Of a stretch of DNA of 64,000 nucleotides, positions 7,993 to 15,206 are shown in pieces. A program made the translations under genes and the position numbers. This stretch comes from GWE2-51-13 sp041736705 (GTDB lineage: Bacteria; Bacillota_I; Bacilli_A; Erysipelotrichales; Erysipelotrichaceae). The notes under the pieces were generated by a model. That model was not told the origin of the DNA and did no database searches. It saw only the letters and a list, made by a program, of their open reading frames with translations. The stretch lies in assembly GCA_041736705.1 (NCBI GenBank), contig JBGSTC010000004.1:124001-188000 (forward strand), written 5' to 3'. Each line of letters begins with the position of its first letter. Position 1 is the first letter of the stretch.

Positions 7993-9098
7993 GATTTCCC
8001 TTCTTTCATTGCCGCATCCAGGCTTTCGCGCAGGATACGTAGGACCGTCTGTGTCCCGGAGCGCATCGGATTGATACGGATCATCCGTTGCTTCAGCGTT
8101 TTGTCCGCTTTTAAAAACGTACCGGAGACACGATAGAACATCGGTGCGATTTCATACTTCGATTCGGCTCCGACCGGATGCGGGGCGGCACCAAGGCGTT
8201 GGGCATGGATCAAGACCTGCTCGGCGATTTCTTCGTCGAACTCCACCAACAACACCTTGGATTGGGCGTTGGCGATGAAGGCGGATTTGATGCCTTGAAT
8301 CTCATGGTTGTTTAGTCTGTCGCAGCATTCCTGGGTCACCTTTGCTTGTAAAGCCAAGGAAACCGGGGCGTAAACCATCCCGCGAAGGACTTCCATCGCT
8401 TCGAAACCCTGTACCTGCGAACCGCCGGAGTAATTGATTTTATTGATTTTGTCGCACAAGGCTTTTTTCCCGACGACGATCCCGACCCCTTCGGGTCCAA
8501 GGAGTTTGAAGGCGGAGAACGCGGAGAGATCCGCCCCGCATTCGACTCCGATCTTTTCGATCTTCATGACCGCGTAGTTGTCGTCGACGATGATCGGTAA
8601 GTCACAGGCGGATTTGAACCGTCGGATCACTTCTTCAAGGTCGTAGCGGTCGTCGAGTTTCTGGCGGGTCGTTTGGACGAGGATGAAATCCAATCCTTCT
8701 CCCTGACAAGCGTTAATGCAGGCATCGGCGTCATGGAAGTCGACGGAAACCGTCTCGATGTTCATCATCTCGAAGGTGCTTTCCGTCGTCGAATAGACCG
8801 GTGCGTCATGGATCAGCGCTTTACGCTTCTTGCCAAGGCAGGTCGCGAAAGAGAGGCGCAGTGCGCCGGTTCCCGATCCGCGAACCAGGACCGCGCTTTC
8901 CGTTTGAAAGAAACGGGCAAGCACTTTTTCCGCCTTGAGTGTCGTATCGGGTTTATTGTTGGGGGACTTCACGCCTAAATCCCCGGTTTGAAGGAATTCC
9001 AATCCGCCGAATTCACGGCAGATGCAATCGACCAGGGAGAATTGTTTTTTCGCGGCTTCTTCCATGGAAATGGAGGATAAAGGGTAGGTTTCGATCAT
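7983..9098 (-). CDS. yhfS: YhfS-like PLP-dependent fold-I enzyme
   Basis: 371 residues of the aminotransferase fold-type I superfamily. Visible features are a PLP phosphate-binding loop RGSGTGALR (about 74), the ring-nitrogen Asp in IVDDNYAV, and the Schiff-base Lys in SAFKLLGPEGVG at about 199. It is closest in plan to YhfS, a cystathionine gamma-synthase/cysteine desulfurase-like protein in E. coli. It lies between yhfX and php with overlaps of 10 and 4 bp. With YhfX and a phosphotriesterase-like hydrolase this looks like one catabolic route. The substrate is unknown; a transferase, lyase or beta-elimination reaction is possible. Confidence 0.84.
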   Translation of the reverse strand: MIETYPLSSISMEEAAKKQFSLVDCICREFGGLEFLQTGDLGVKSPNNKPDTTLKAEKVLARFFQTESAVLVRGSGTGALRLSFATCLGKKRKALIHDAPVYSTTESTFEMMNIETVSVDFHDADACINACQGEGLDFILVQTTRQKLDDRYDLEEVIRRFKSACDLPIIVDDNYAVMKIEKIGVECGADLSAFSAFKLLGPEGVGIVVGKKALCDKINKINYSGGSQVQGFEAMEVLRGMVYAPVSLALQAKVTQECCDRLNNHEIQGIKSAFIANAQSKVLLVEFDEEIAEQVLIHAQRLGAAPHPVGAESKYEIAPMFYRVSGTFLKADKTLKQRMIRINPMRSGTQTVLRILRESLDAAMKEGKSCF

Positions 9099-9973
9099 AC
9101 GGCGTTTCCTCCTAGGAATCGGTTGGGGTTGTCGGAAAGGATGCGTTGAATCTGGGCTTCGGTGATGTGGCGCTTCTTTAGTTCAGGGATGAAGGTATCG
9201 AACAGGTAATGATAGCCGATCCCGCCGTGGGTGGCGAGATTGCTCTTACGGGTGATGTCCATCGATAAGAAGAGTTGGTCGATGTATCCGAGATCGATCA
9301 ATCGGACGATCCAGTCCAGACGGGTCTCGTCCGGCAAATAGTTGATTTTTCCGATCGTGTCGAAACCGACGTTGACGCCGCTTTTCAGCAGACGTACGAT
9401 CGAATCGAAATCGTTCTTCAAATCCACGTGACTGATCAGGACTTTCGAGAGATCGACGCCCTGTTTGCGTAACAGTTCGACTTGTTCATCCCCCATCGTC
9501 CCCAATGTGGTGTGGGTAAGGATGGGTGCACCCGTATTTCGGTGGGCGATGCAGGCGGCGAGAAAGACTTTCTCTTCGTTGGGTGTGATGACGTTGAGGC
9601 TGGTTCCGATCTCCCCGATCACGCTTGCGCAGCGAAGACCTTCGATGCCTTCCGTGATTTCCTTCGTCATAAGTTCGGCCAGTTGGTCGACCGTACGTTC
9701 GTTTACTTCCATCGGAAGAAAGGGATCTTTATAATAGCCCGTCGAAAAGAGAAATTGGATGTTCGTTTGTTTTTCGAGTTCCAAAACCTGTCGGATATCG
9801 CGTCCCATGCCCCGGTTCGAGCAATCCAGGATCCGGACGACACCGTGGTTCTTGAGATCGGCGATTTCCTGTAACCCGTCCGTCAATAGATCCATCTTGC
9901 AGTCCAGATCCTTCTTGGGTCCGGAGAGGTCGATGGCCATGTGTTCATGGATCAGCGTGAGGTTGGTTAGCAT
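9095..9973 (-). CDS. php: phosphotriesterase homology protein Php (YhfV)
   Basis: 292 residues, an amidohydrolase TIM barrel with a binuclear metal site: HxH in LIHEHMAID, a bridging glutamate in VIGEIGTS, His in PILTHTTLG, His in LISHVDLKN and Asp in FLSMDITRKS. Using Glu instead of a carboxylated Lys as bridge is known for the Php/PHP branch of the phosphotriesterase family. Likely a hydrolase of a phosphate ester, lactone or amide within the yhf pathway. Overlaps yhfY by 7 bp and yhfS by 4 bp. A second, Lys-type homologue occurs at 25479-26429. Confidence 0.88.
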   Translation of the reverse strand: MLTNLTLIHEHMAIDLSGPKKDLDCKMDLLTDGLQEIADLKNHGVVRILDCSNRGMGRDIRQVLELEKQTNIQFLFSTGYYKDPFLPMEVNERTVDQLAELMTKEITEGIEGLRCASVIGEIGTSLNVITPNEEKVFLAACIAHRNTGAPILTHTTLGTMGDEQVELLRKQGVDLSKVLISHVDLKNDFDSIVRLLKSGVNVGFDTIGKINYLPDETRLDWIVRLIDLGYIDQLFLSMDITRKSNLATHGGIGYHYLFDTFIPELKKRHITEAQIQRILSDNPNRFLGGNAV

Positions 9974-10335
9974 GGTTCGTTTTGTCCTTGTTGACCCAGG
10001 AAATGAATCAGATGAAGCAGGAAATAGCCTTCTTCTTCCTTGGGGGGGGTGATTTCTTCCAAGAGTCGCTTCAGCATCTCGTTGGCTTTCGCGCAGGCCG
10101 GATCGTTGAGTAACTGGTCCATGACGAATTCAGGGATCGTTTCGATCGATTGTCCCTGGTTTTCGCGGATGTACATGCCGGCGAAGTGGGTTATGAAACG
10201 TTCGGCCGCTTCTTCATCGAATGAATAGCCGAACTCGTTTTCGTAGATTGAACAAATGCGTCGGATCTTGTCGGCTTGGTCGATCGTAATCATCGACACG
10301 CTCACCATCAAGTCCAAACGGTTTTGAATGGTCAT
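9967..10335 (-). CDS. yhfY: YhfY-like single PRD-domain protein
   Basis: 122 residues, essentially one PTS regulation domain with the conserved His in RFITHFAGMYIREN (about 48-62) and a second His in LLHLIHFLG near the C-terminus. Homologous in size and position to E. coli YhfY. Without a DNA- or RNA-binding domain it probably acts by contact with another operon protein, perhaps YhfZ, in response to HPr or IIB phosphorylation. It starts 8 bases after yhfZ with GGAGAG upstream, and its end overlaps php. Confidence 0.8.
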   Translation of the reverse strand: MTIQNRLDLMVSVSMITIDQADKIRRICSIYENEFGYSFDEEAAERFITHFAGMYIRENQGQSIETIPEFVMDQLLNDPACAKANEMLKRLLEEITPPKEEEGYFLLHLIHFLGQQGQNEPC

Positions 10336-10343
10336 GGCTCTCC

Positions 10344-11270
10344 TTAGTATCTGGGAATCATCTTCCCGTGGGCGACAAGGTGCTGGATGCTGAGCACGGT
10401 GTCGACGTTGATCAGTTGCGTTAAAAGGTTGCAGAGCTCGGTGGCGCTGTTTCTGGCGACGATGACCGCGATCGTATCGTTTTCATCGATCCCTTCGATC
10501 TGGATGTAGCGGATCCCCGGATAGGATTCCCGGATTTCATCTTCGTTCCATACCGCGGCGTCGATCTCCCCGCTTTTCAGTTTATTGAGGATTTGGTTGT
10601 AGTTGAGGTTGATGTACTTCACTTTATGGTCTTTGGTGACATGATAAGTCAGGTTGGTCTGGTCGATCGAGTCGTTGTCGATCCCGATCCGCATCCCATC
10701 CTCGATCCCCTTCGCATTCTGGTCGTTGAGGACGATGACGTGGTTGCTTAAGTAGGATTTGGGCCCGAATTCTTTGACGATCCGGATATCCGCGCCTTGG
10801 TTGACGCTGTCGAGGAATGCCAGTTTGGAAACCAGGGCGAAATCATAGCGGGCTTCGATCAGTAAAGACAAACGTTTGCGCGCACCGCGCATATAGGCCA
10901 TGTTGACGGGGATGTCGTATTCGTTCTCCATGGCTGAAATGATGCCGGTCGCCAAACCTTCGTAATGTTTCGAGTACGGTAAGGGCATGACACCGACCAA
11001 GGAGGTGATGTTTGCGAATTCAAGCAAGGTTTTCATATTCTTCTGCATTAAAAACGTCCCCATGTGACCCCTGGATTCCAGTGTGATCGCCTGGGTTTGC
11101 GTCAGCAGCTTCATCGCGTTTTGAAGGGTCCCGCGGGCGACCGACGTCTCCTCGGAAAGTTCGCTGAACGTCGGGATTTTGTCGCCGACCTTGAGTTGGA
11201 GAAGGATCTTGGCCAAGGTCATCGAGACCAGGCCGTTTTTGTTCATGATCAGGTTCTTTACGTCGCTCAT
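10344..11270 (-). CDS. yhfZ: YhfZ-like GntR-type transcriptional regulator
   Basis: 308 residues. An N-terminal winged helix of GntR type at about 15-75 (SELSEETSVARGTLQNAMKLL) is followed by a periplasmic-binding-protein-like effector domain at about 85-305, the layout of YhfZ. Likely the operon's own regulator, reading a pathway intermediate. A dyad at 13052-13071 directly upstream of the first operon gene is a plausible binding site. It is encoded mid-operon after a long intergenic stem-loop and has its own AAAGGAC ribosome site. Confidence 0.85.
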   Translation of the reverse strand: MSDVKNLIMNKNGLVSMTLAKILLQLKVGDKIPTFSELSEETSVARGTLQNAMKLLTQTQAITLESRGHMGTFLMQKNMKTLLEFANITSLVGVMPLPYSKHYEGLATGIISAMENEYDIPVNMAYMRGARKRLSLLIEARYDFALVSKLAFLDSVNQGADIRIVKEFGPKSYLSNHVIVLNDQNAKGIEDGMRIGIDNDSIDQTNLTYHVTKDHKVKYINLNYNQILNKLKSGEIDAAVWNEDEIRESYPGIRYIQIEGIDENDTIAVIVARNSATELCNLLTQLINVDTVLSIQHLVAHGKMIPRY

Positions 11271-11292
11271 ACGATGTCCTTTCGATGATTAG

Positions 11293-11325
11293 AATAAAGA
11301 GGAAGAGTCGATCTTCCTCTTTATT
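11293..11325. terminator. 14-bp perfect hairpin between yhfT and yhfZ
   Basis: AATAAAGAGGAAGA (11293-11306), loop GTCGA, TCTTCCTCTTTATT (11312-11325). It has no clear T run on the operon (minus) strand, so it may be a partial terminator or processing/stability element that sets a lower level of the yhfZ-W genes relative to yhfU-T. Confidence 0.6.
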
Positions 11326-11340
11326 TTACACTATCCTAGA

Positions 11341-12666
11341 TTACTTTACGATGATGGGAAACAAGCCGATCAAATGCAGGATGTTGACGAGGATACCCAT
11401 CGTGATCGCGCCGATCGGACCGATCGCCATGGTCGACAACGGCTTCTTGGAAGCTTGGTTGAGGAAATAGAGACCGATGACCCAGATGTAGCCGATCGAA
11501 GGGGCGATGGCATTGGCTGCCAGCATCCCGCCGACCAACAAGGCGAGGTCGAGGACCTTGCTCATCGCGGTACGGGTGTTGTCGCCAAGATCCTTCATGC
11601 CCGGGAATTTATCCATGCCTTGGGCGATGAATCCAAGCAACAAGACTTCGACGACCATGATCAATGCGCCGGTAACGAAGGATCCGGCCATGCCCATGAC
11701 GCCCATGTTGATGAAGAGGATCGCGGGAACGTGGATCAACTTGGTTCCTGCGGGGGAATAGACGCCGGAAACGATCGCGGTCGTCATGACGAGGGGGATG
11801 AAACCTAAGGTTCTGCCTAACGCGACGATCGCGGCTTGGGCGTATTGGCCCTCGGCCGTCAAGGTCAAGGAAGCGGGCCCTTCGGCGATCAACAACAACG
11901 TGGTGGCAAGCGCGACGATCCCGCCGCTGAATGCCAAGATCAGCATGTTCTTCTTAATGCGGTCGATGTTTTTCGAGAATACGGCGAAGGCCGTGGCGGC
12001 GTTGCCGTCTTCGGTTCTCTTCTGTCTCGCCGCGACGACGATCATCGCGATGATACCGACCAATAAAGCCATACCGTCCGAGTTCAATGCGACGGTGACG
12101 CCGTTGACGACGAATTTACCGTAAAGCATCGTGATTTGTTTGACCAACATGATCAGGACAAGCACGGTACCGCCGGAGACGATGCCGGCTTGGTAAGCGA
12201 CGGCGATCGCGGGGAAAACGCTGAAGGCGAGGATGATCAAGCTTCCGACGGTCCCTAAGCTACCGGTGAAGTCGATCGGCAGGATCTTAAGCGCATCGAT
12301 GATGGCTTGCATCCCGAACAACAAGACGATGCCGAACAAGGCGCCGACCACGGTCGCGTACCATTTATTGTTCCCGTTTTCGGAGAACATGGTCCCGATG
12401 ATGTCGGTCGCCAACATGATGGTGTGGACGATGATGATCTTTCCGGCGATGGACGTCGGCAAACCGAAACCGATGACCAAACCGAACGACAAGGCGAAAC
12501 TGGTGGCGAACAGGGTCTTACGATCCATCGCCTTACTGAAATAAGCCGGGAACATGGGGCGTAGTCCGTCGTGGAATACCGCGATGTTCTGATTGGCGAG
12601 ATAGGCGCAAATGCCGCCCAAGGCCGCCATGACGATGATCGTCAATGCGTTGATGCTAAATAACAT
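11341..12666 (-). CDS. yhfT: YhfT-like membrane transporter
   Basis: 441 residues with about twelve hydrophobic segments and the YhfT-family N-terminus containing VFHDGLRPMFPAYFSKAMDRK. YhfT proteins are uncharacterised and assumed to be the permease of the yhf pathway. Always accompanied by the small YhfU protein, encoded here 12 bases upstream. Ribosome site AAGGAGG lies 7 bases before the ATG. The gene is followed by a long stem-loop before yhfZ. Confidence 0.85.
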   Translation of the reverse strand: MLFSINALTIIVMAALGGICAYLANQNIAVFHDGLRPMFPAYFSKAMDRKTLFATSFALSFGLVIGFGLPTSIAGKIIIVHTIMLATDIIGTMFSENGNNKWYATVVGALFGIVLLFGMQAIIDALKILPIDFTGSLGTVGSLIILAFSVFPAIAVAYQAGIVSGGTVLVLIMLVKQITMLYGKFVVNGVTVALNSDGMALLVGIIAMIVVAARQKRTEDGNAATAFAVFSKNIDRIKKNMLILAFSGGIVALATTLLLIAEGPASLTLTAEGQYAQAAIVALGRTLGFIPLVMTTAIVSGVYSPAGTKLIHVPAILFINMGVMGMAGSFVTGALIMVVEVLLLGFIAQGMDKFPGMKDLGDNTRTAMSKVLDLALLVGGMLAANAIAPSIGYIWVIGLYFLNQASKKPLSTMAIGPIGAITMGILVNILHLIGLFPIIVK

Positions 12667-12678
12667 TCTCTTTCCTCC

Positions 12679-13044
12679 TTATTTTTTGAGAATTTCATCC
12701 AATAATACGGGAATGACTTTGTCGGCGTCGTAGTTGACGAACCCGAAACACTTTTTGCCATTCCGAACCGCTGATCGAATCTCCTCTTCCTGCATAATCT
12801 TCCCCGGAATGCTGATGGAGACACAGTGCTGCGGACCGACGAGACCGATGGCCATCGCTAATGCCCCTCCGGCGCCTGTCGCACATGCTCCGAAATAGTA
12901 CTGGGCTTGATTGGTTTGAATCGCCAGGGCTGCTTCGATATCGCTTTTGATCGATACTTCGACTCTGCCGCACCCATACTTGGTGATGAGATTCGCCAAA
13001 ATCTGCTTATCCATTTGACCACCGACCACGATTTTCAAGATCAT
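12679..13044 (-). CDS. yhfU: YhfU-like DUF2620 protein
   Basis: 121 residues starting MILKIVVGGQMDKQ, with a Gly-rich segment YFGACATGAGGALAMAIGLVG in the middle. It matches the DUF2620/YhfU family and resembles a small PTS IIB-like or cytosolic partner of the YhfT permease. First gene of the operon. AGGAGG lies unusually close to the ATG (one base), which could lower initiation; the next ATG ten codons on would cut the first beta strand and is less likely. A promoter and a dyad lie immediately upstream. Confidence 0.82.
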   Translation of the reverse strand: MILKIVVGGQMDKQILANLITKYGCGRVEVSIKSDIEAALAIQTNQAQYYFGACATGAGGALAMAIGLVGPQHCVSISIPGKIMQEEEIRSAVRNGKKCFGFVNYDADKVIPVLLDEILKK

Positions 13045-13051
13045 ACCTCCT

Positions 13052-13071
13052 AAATACAGAATACTGTATTT
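13052..13071. promoter_or_regulatory. operator-like dyad at yhf operon start
   Basis: AAATACAG (13052-13059), spacer AATA, CTGTATTT (13064-13071): a perfect 8-bp inverted repeat between the predicted transcription start and the yhfU ribosome site. A likely binding site for the YhfZ-type regulator, by position. Confidence 0.6.
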
Positions 13072-13083
13072 TGTACTAATGCC

Positions 13084-13112
13084 ATTATCATCTTATACCC
13101 CGAATTTGTCAA
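13084..13112 (-). promoter_or_regulatory. strong sigma-A promoter of the yhf operon
   Basis: Minus strand: consensus TTGACA (13107-13112), 17-base spacer, GATAAT (13084-13089). The predicted start is near 13077, just upstream of the dyad at 13052-13071. Confidence 0.75.
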
Positions 13113-13164
13113 GAGGTAGCGCATACATTTTAGACCATTTCATGAAATGTTCCTTAAAGCCTCC

Positions 13165-13761
13165 TTATTGCCTTTCCATTTTATAGCGATCAAGCAATAC
13201 GGAGGTTTCCCCAGTCGATTGTCTGATTTTCACGATCGTGATGAATTTATACTGTTCTTGATTGAATGTGTAGTCTCGATTCTCATACATAAAGAAACTT
13301 GTACAAGTGTAATCATTCAATTCCGAATTGCACCGATTCAAAAACATAAAGGAAATCCCGCCGTCATTTGATACATACTTGATCACAAAGTCGGCTTTTA
13401 TCTTACTTCCCTTGCATTTTGATCCATCAAAAATATAGATGAATTCAGTTCTCTCGAATATCTCCGTGATGACGTAGCCGAATCTCTGGATTCTATTCTT
13501 GATTTCGTAATAATGTCGACTGACTTGTACATGTTTTATCGTTGTCTTTGTCGAAAGAATTTCCTTGAAAATCTTCGACTTGGATGCTTTCATGAAATAG
13601 TCCAAGTCAGAAAGTTTATGTAAACCAACAAGGTGATGGAATTGTGTGTTGGAGAATCTCAGCACGATTTCTTTAATTTTCTTTTTACGTGCTACCTTGA
13701 ACCGATACTCAATGTCAAACATTGACTCGAACTGTCGCGCAGAAAACAGCAAATCATCCAT
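13165..13761 (-). CDS. PBECR4-like putative nuclease/toxin domain protein
   Basis: 198 residues, no signal peptide or membrane segment. The N-terminal half (FSNTQFHHLVGLHKLSD and a KHVQVSRHYYEIKNRI stretch) resembles the phage/toxin nuclease domain called PBECR4 (barnase-EndoU-ColicinE5/D-RelE-like). Candidate catalytic His residues are in QFHHLVGL and SRHYYEI. Start at 13761 is chosen for GAGGTGGGGG just upstream; an ATG 23 codons earlier would have to be translated through a terminator-like hairpin. It lies in a lower-GC patch beside an AbiEi gene. A toxin-like RNase role is inferred from the fold and neighbourhood; the family call is from memory of motif style. Confidence 0.55.
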   Translation of the reverse strand: MDDLLFSARQFESMFDIEYRFKVARKKKIKEIVLRFSNTQFHHLVGLHKLSDLDYFMKASKSKIFKEILSTKTTIKHVQVSRHYYEIKNRIQRFGYVITEIFERTEFIYIFDGSKCKGSKIKADFVIKYVSNDGGISFMFLNRCNSELNDYTCTSFFMYENRDYTFNQEQYKFITIVKIRQSTGETSVLLDRYKMERQ

Positions 13762-13786
13762 TCCCCCACCTCGTTTCAAAAGAAAA

Positions 13787-13803
13787 CCCTGCGATTCGCA
13801 GGG
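13787..13803 (-). terminator. terminator/attenuator in the leader of the nuclease gene
   Basis: CCCTGCGA, single central base, TCGCAGGG. Read on the minus strand it is followed by TTTTCTTTT, then by the ribosome site of the 13165-13761 gene. Either it ends a short upstream transcript or it attenuates this gene. Confidence 0.6.
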
Positions 13804-14225
13804 CTTTCTGTACAATTTCTTTCGGTTCACACCTACGTCAAGTTGAGGGATTGCACACCCCTTCCGGAAGACTCCATAGAAAACCGCATCTTGACACGAT
13901 TTCTATATCGACGTCTCGTAGGCACTCGATGATGTCTACTTCCATCTACATCATAAGTAAGACAGGTATGTCTGTCAAGCCTTATGTACGGATGCATTCG
14001 AAGGAATTTGCGACCAAAGAATTCTGCGGATATCCCGTTTCTAATTTATTCCGGACAATAGGTAACATCTCAATTGTTCACACTCTCTACTATGTGCTTG
14101 ACCATTGATCTCCTTAACATTAGTCGAAATTGATTGACAACTTTAGAGATTATCCAGAGATAGTAACCACTGTACTTCGAATTTGAAGTAACCGCCTTTC
14201 TCTATCAAATAGCTTCATTTATTTG
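13804..14225. other. gene-poor 420-bp region upstream of the nuclease gene
   Basis: No convincing gene on either strand. It contains the minus-strand promoter at 13950-13978 and about 150 bases of leader ending in the hairpin at 13787-13803. A 35-codon minus-strand frame at 13838-13945 would start only a few bases after the -10 element, with no ribosome site. The part above 14100 may hold further debris of the lost abiEii gene: minus-strand codons for IEKGGYF near 14195-14215 recall the conserved KGG of AbiEii. Confidence 0.4.
13950..13978 (-). promoter_or_regulatory. consensus promoter with internal dyad
   Basis: Minus strand TTGACA (13973-13978), 17-base spacer, TATGAT (13950-13955). The spacer carries an AGACA/TGTCT inverted repeat that could be an operator. 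The nearest downstream gene is the PBECR4-like protein, with a leader of about 180 bases. Confidence 0.6.
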
Positions 14226-14315
14226 TCACCAAGTCACCATTCTCCAAAAAGAACATAGATAGCCTTTGGATTGCTTGAGGACAAGTGCTTTGAGTTGCAT
14301 CGACGTCTTGATCAC
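14226..14315 (-). pseudogene. remnant of an AbiEii-type toxin gene
   Basis: Directly after the AbiEi stop (TAG sharing its G with a GTG start) the minus strand reads V-IKTSMQLKALVLK, then loses resemblance and stops after 29 codons. AbiEii nucleotidyltransferase toxins are encoded exactly here, overlapping abiEi, and commonly begin with a segment of this style. No 250-300-codon frame follows. I infer that the toxin gene was deleted or decayed, leaving an orphan antitoxin. The match is short, so confidence is limited. Confidence 0.4.
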
Positions 14316-14908
14316 TATAACAATACCTCCGTGTATCGCTTCACGATATTCTCGATTGAAAATAGTTTCGAATATCTCATCAGCTGTGGAATGTTCCGGT
14401 CTCTATCATGAAAGTATTCCCTTAGAACCGTTTGGATTTCTTGTGCTTCAAGTTTATTACGACTCCTCAATAGATCGCAAACCGTCCTCTCTTTATTGTA
14501 TGCGCGAATCTTGTGTCCTGAGGGCGAAAGGACTTCAATCAATCCGACCTCAAACAGGTCATCTTTTACCTTATATACCTTGACTCCTTCTTTATTTAGT
14601 CTGGCGGATCCCTTCCCGGCTTTCAGTGTAATTGATCTTTCCATGGGTTCCCTATCCGTCATTTCAAGCAGGTAAGAGGATGTTTCATGCGAGAAAACGG
14701 CTTCCGGATAACGTAGCTGAAGGATATACAGATCGTCTTGCCATGCTTCAGGTGTCATGAATAATCCTTGAGCCACTTTGATTAAGTTTTTCTCTTTTCT
14801 ATACGCAGCAAAATACGTCTTTGAAATACTCGCGTCGATGATTTCCGATGTTGTGACATAGCCATTGTTATTTAGGAGGAGTTGATCGATCAACTGCTGT
14901 TTTTCCAT
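14315..14908 (-). CDS. AbiEi-type type IV antitoxin/transcriptional repressor
   Basis: 197 residues. An N-terminal winged helix (NNGYVTTSEIIDASISKTYFAAYRK, about 13-40) leads into the AbiEi family core (KVAQGLFMTPEAW; FSHETSSYLLEMTDR; YNKERTVCDLLRSRNKL). AbiEi proteins repress their own operon through inverted repeats and neutralise the nucleotidyltransferase toxin AbiEii. Here a perfect 16+16-bp inverted repeat sits 12 bases upstream of the start, as expected for autorepression. The toxin gene that should follow is missing apart from a short remnant. The antitoxin frame is intact. It may protect against related incoming systems or control another locus. Confidence 0.85.
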   Translation of the reverse strand: MEKQQLIDQLLLNNNGYVTTSEIIDASISKTYFAAYRKEKNLIKVAQGLFMTPEAWQDDLYILQLRYPEAVFSHETSSYLLEMTDREPMERSITLKAGKGSARLNKEGVKVYKVKDDLFEVGLIEVLSPSGHKIRAYNKERTVCDLLRSRNKLEAQEIQTVLREYFHDRDRNIPQLMRYSKLFSIENIVKRYTEVLL

Positions 14909-14920
14909 AGAGCCAACCTT

Positions 14921-14960
14921 ACTTTCGTGCCCTAATCATATACCATTAGGGCACGAAAGT
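14921..14960. promoter_or_regulatory. 40-bp operator-like inverted repeat of the abiEi gene
   Basis: ACTTTCGTGCCCTAAT (14921-14936), 8-base spacer, ATTAGGGCACGAAAGT (14945-14960): a perfect 16-bp dyad immediately upstream of abiEi. AbiEi proteins are known to bind long inverted repeats in their promoter. No T run, so it is an unlikely terminator. Confidence 0.75.
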
Positions 14961-15145
14961 AAATATTGTTGAATCAATCCTCGATTCTTGAATCCTGATG
15001 AATCATCTCCCCCTATCTTATTTGTCATCATTGCCGAATCACCTAAACTTTCAATCCTTCGTTTCCTGATCGAATTCATTTGCGTCTCGATGCTGATCAA
15101 TGATTTAGCTAGTCTTTTTGTCAATTCTTCGTTATCCTTTCCCAT
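14936..15145 (-). CDS. possible small hydrophilic protein, 69 aa
   Basis: An open frame between the divergent ppx gene and the abiEi operator. The product is polar and helical at the start (MGKDNEELTKRLAKSLISIE), without a recognised domain. AGGGGAG lies about 13 bases upstream of the ATG, rather far. Its last codons run into the inverted repeat of abiEi, so it may be debris or chance. Confidence 0.25.
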   Translation of the reverse strand: MGKDNEELTKRLAKSLISIETQMNSIRKRRIESLGDSAMMTNKIGGDDSSGFKNRGLIQQYLLSCPNGI

Positions 15146-15206
15146 CGCTTTTTATCAATCTCCCCTTTTGTGCTACAATATCCTTAACAAAGCAGAGGTG
15201 GACCAT

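Noticed and set aside
13838..13945. 35-codon minus-strand frame in the leader of the nuclease gene
   Set aside because: It would start about 5 bases after the -10 element without a ribosome site, and no family resemblance was seen.
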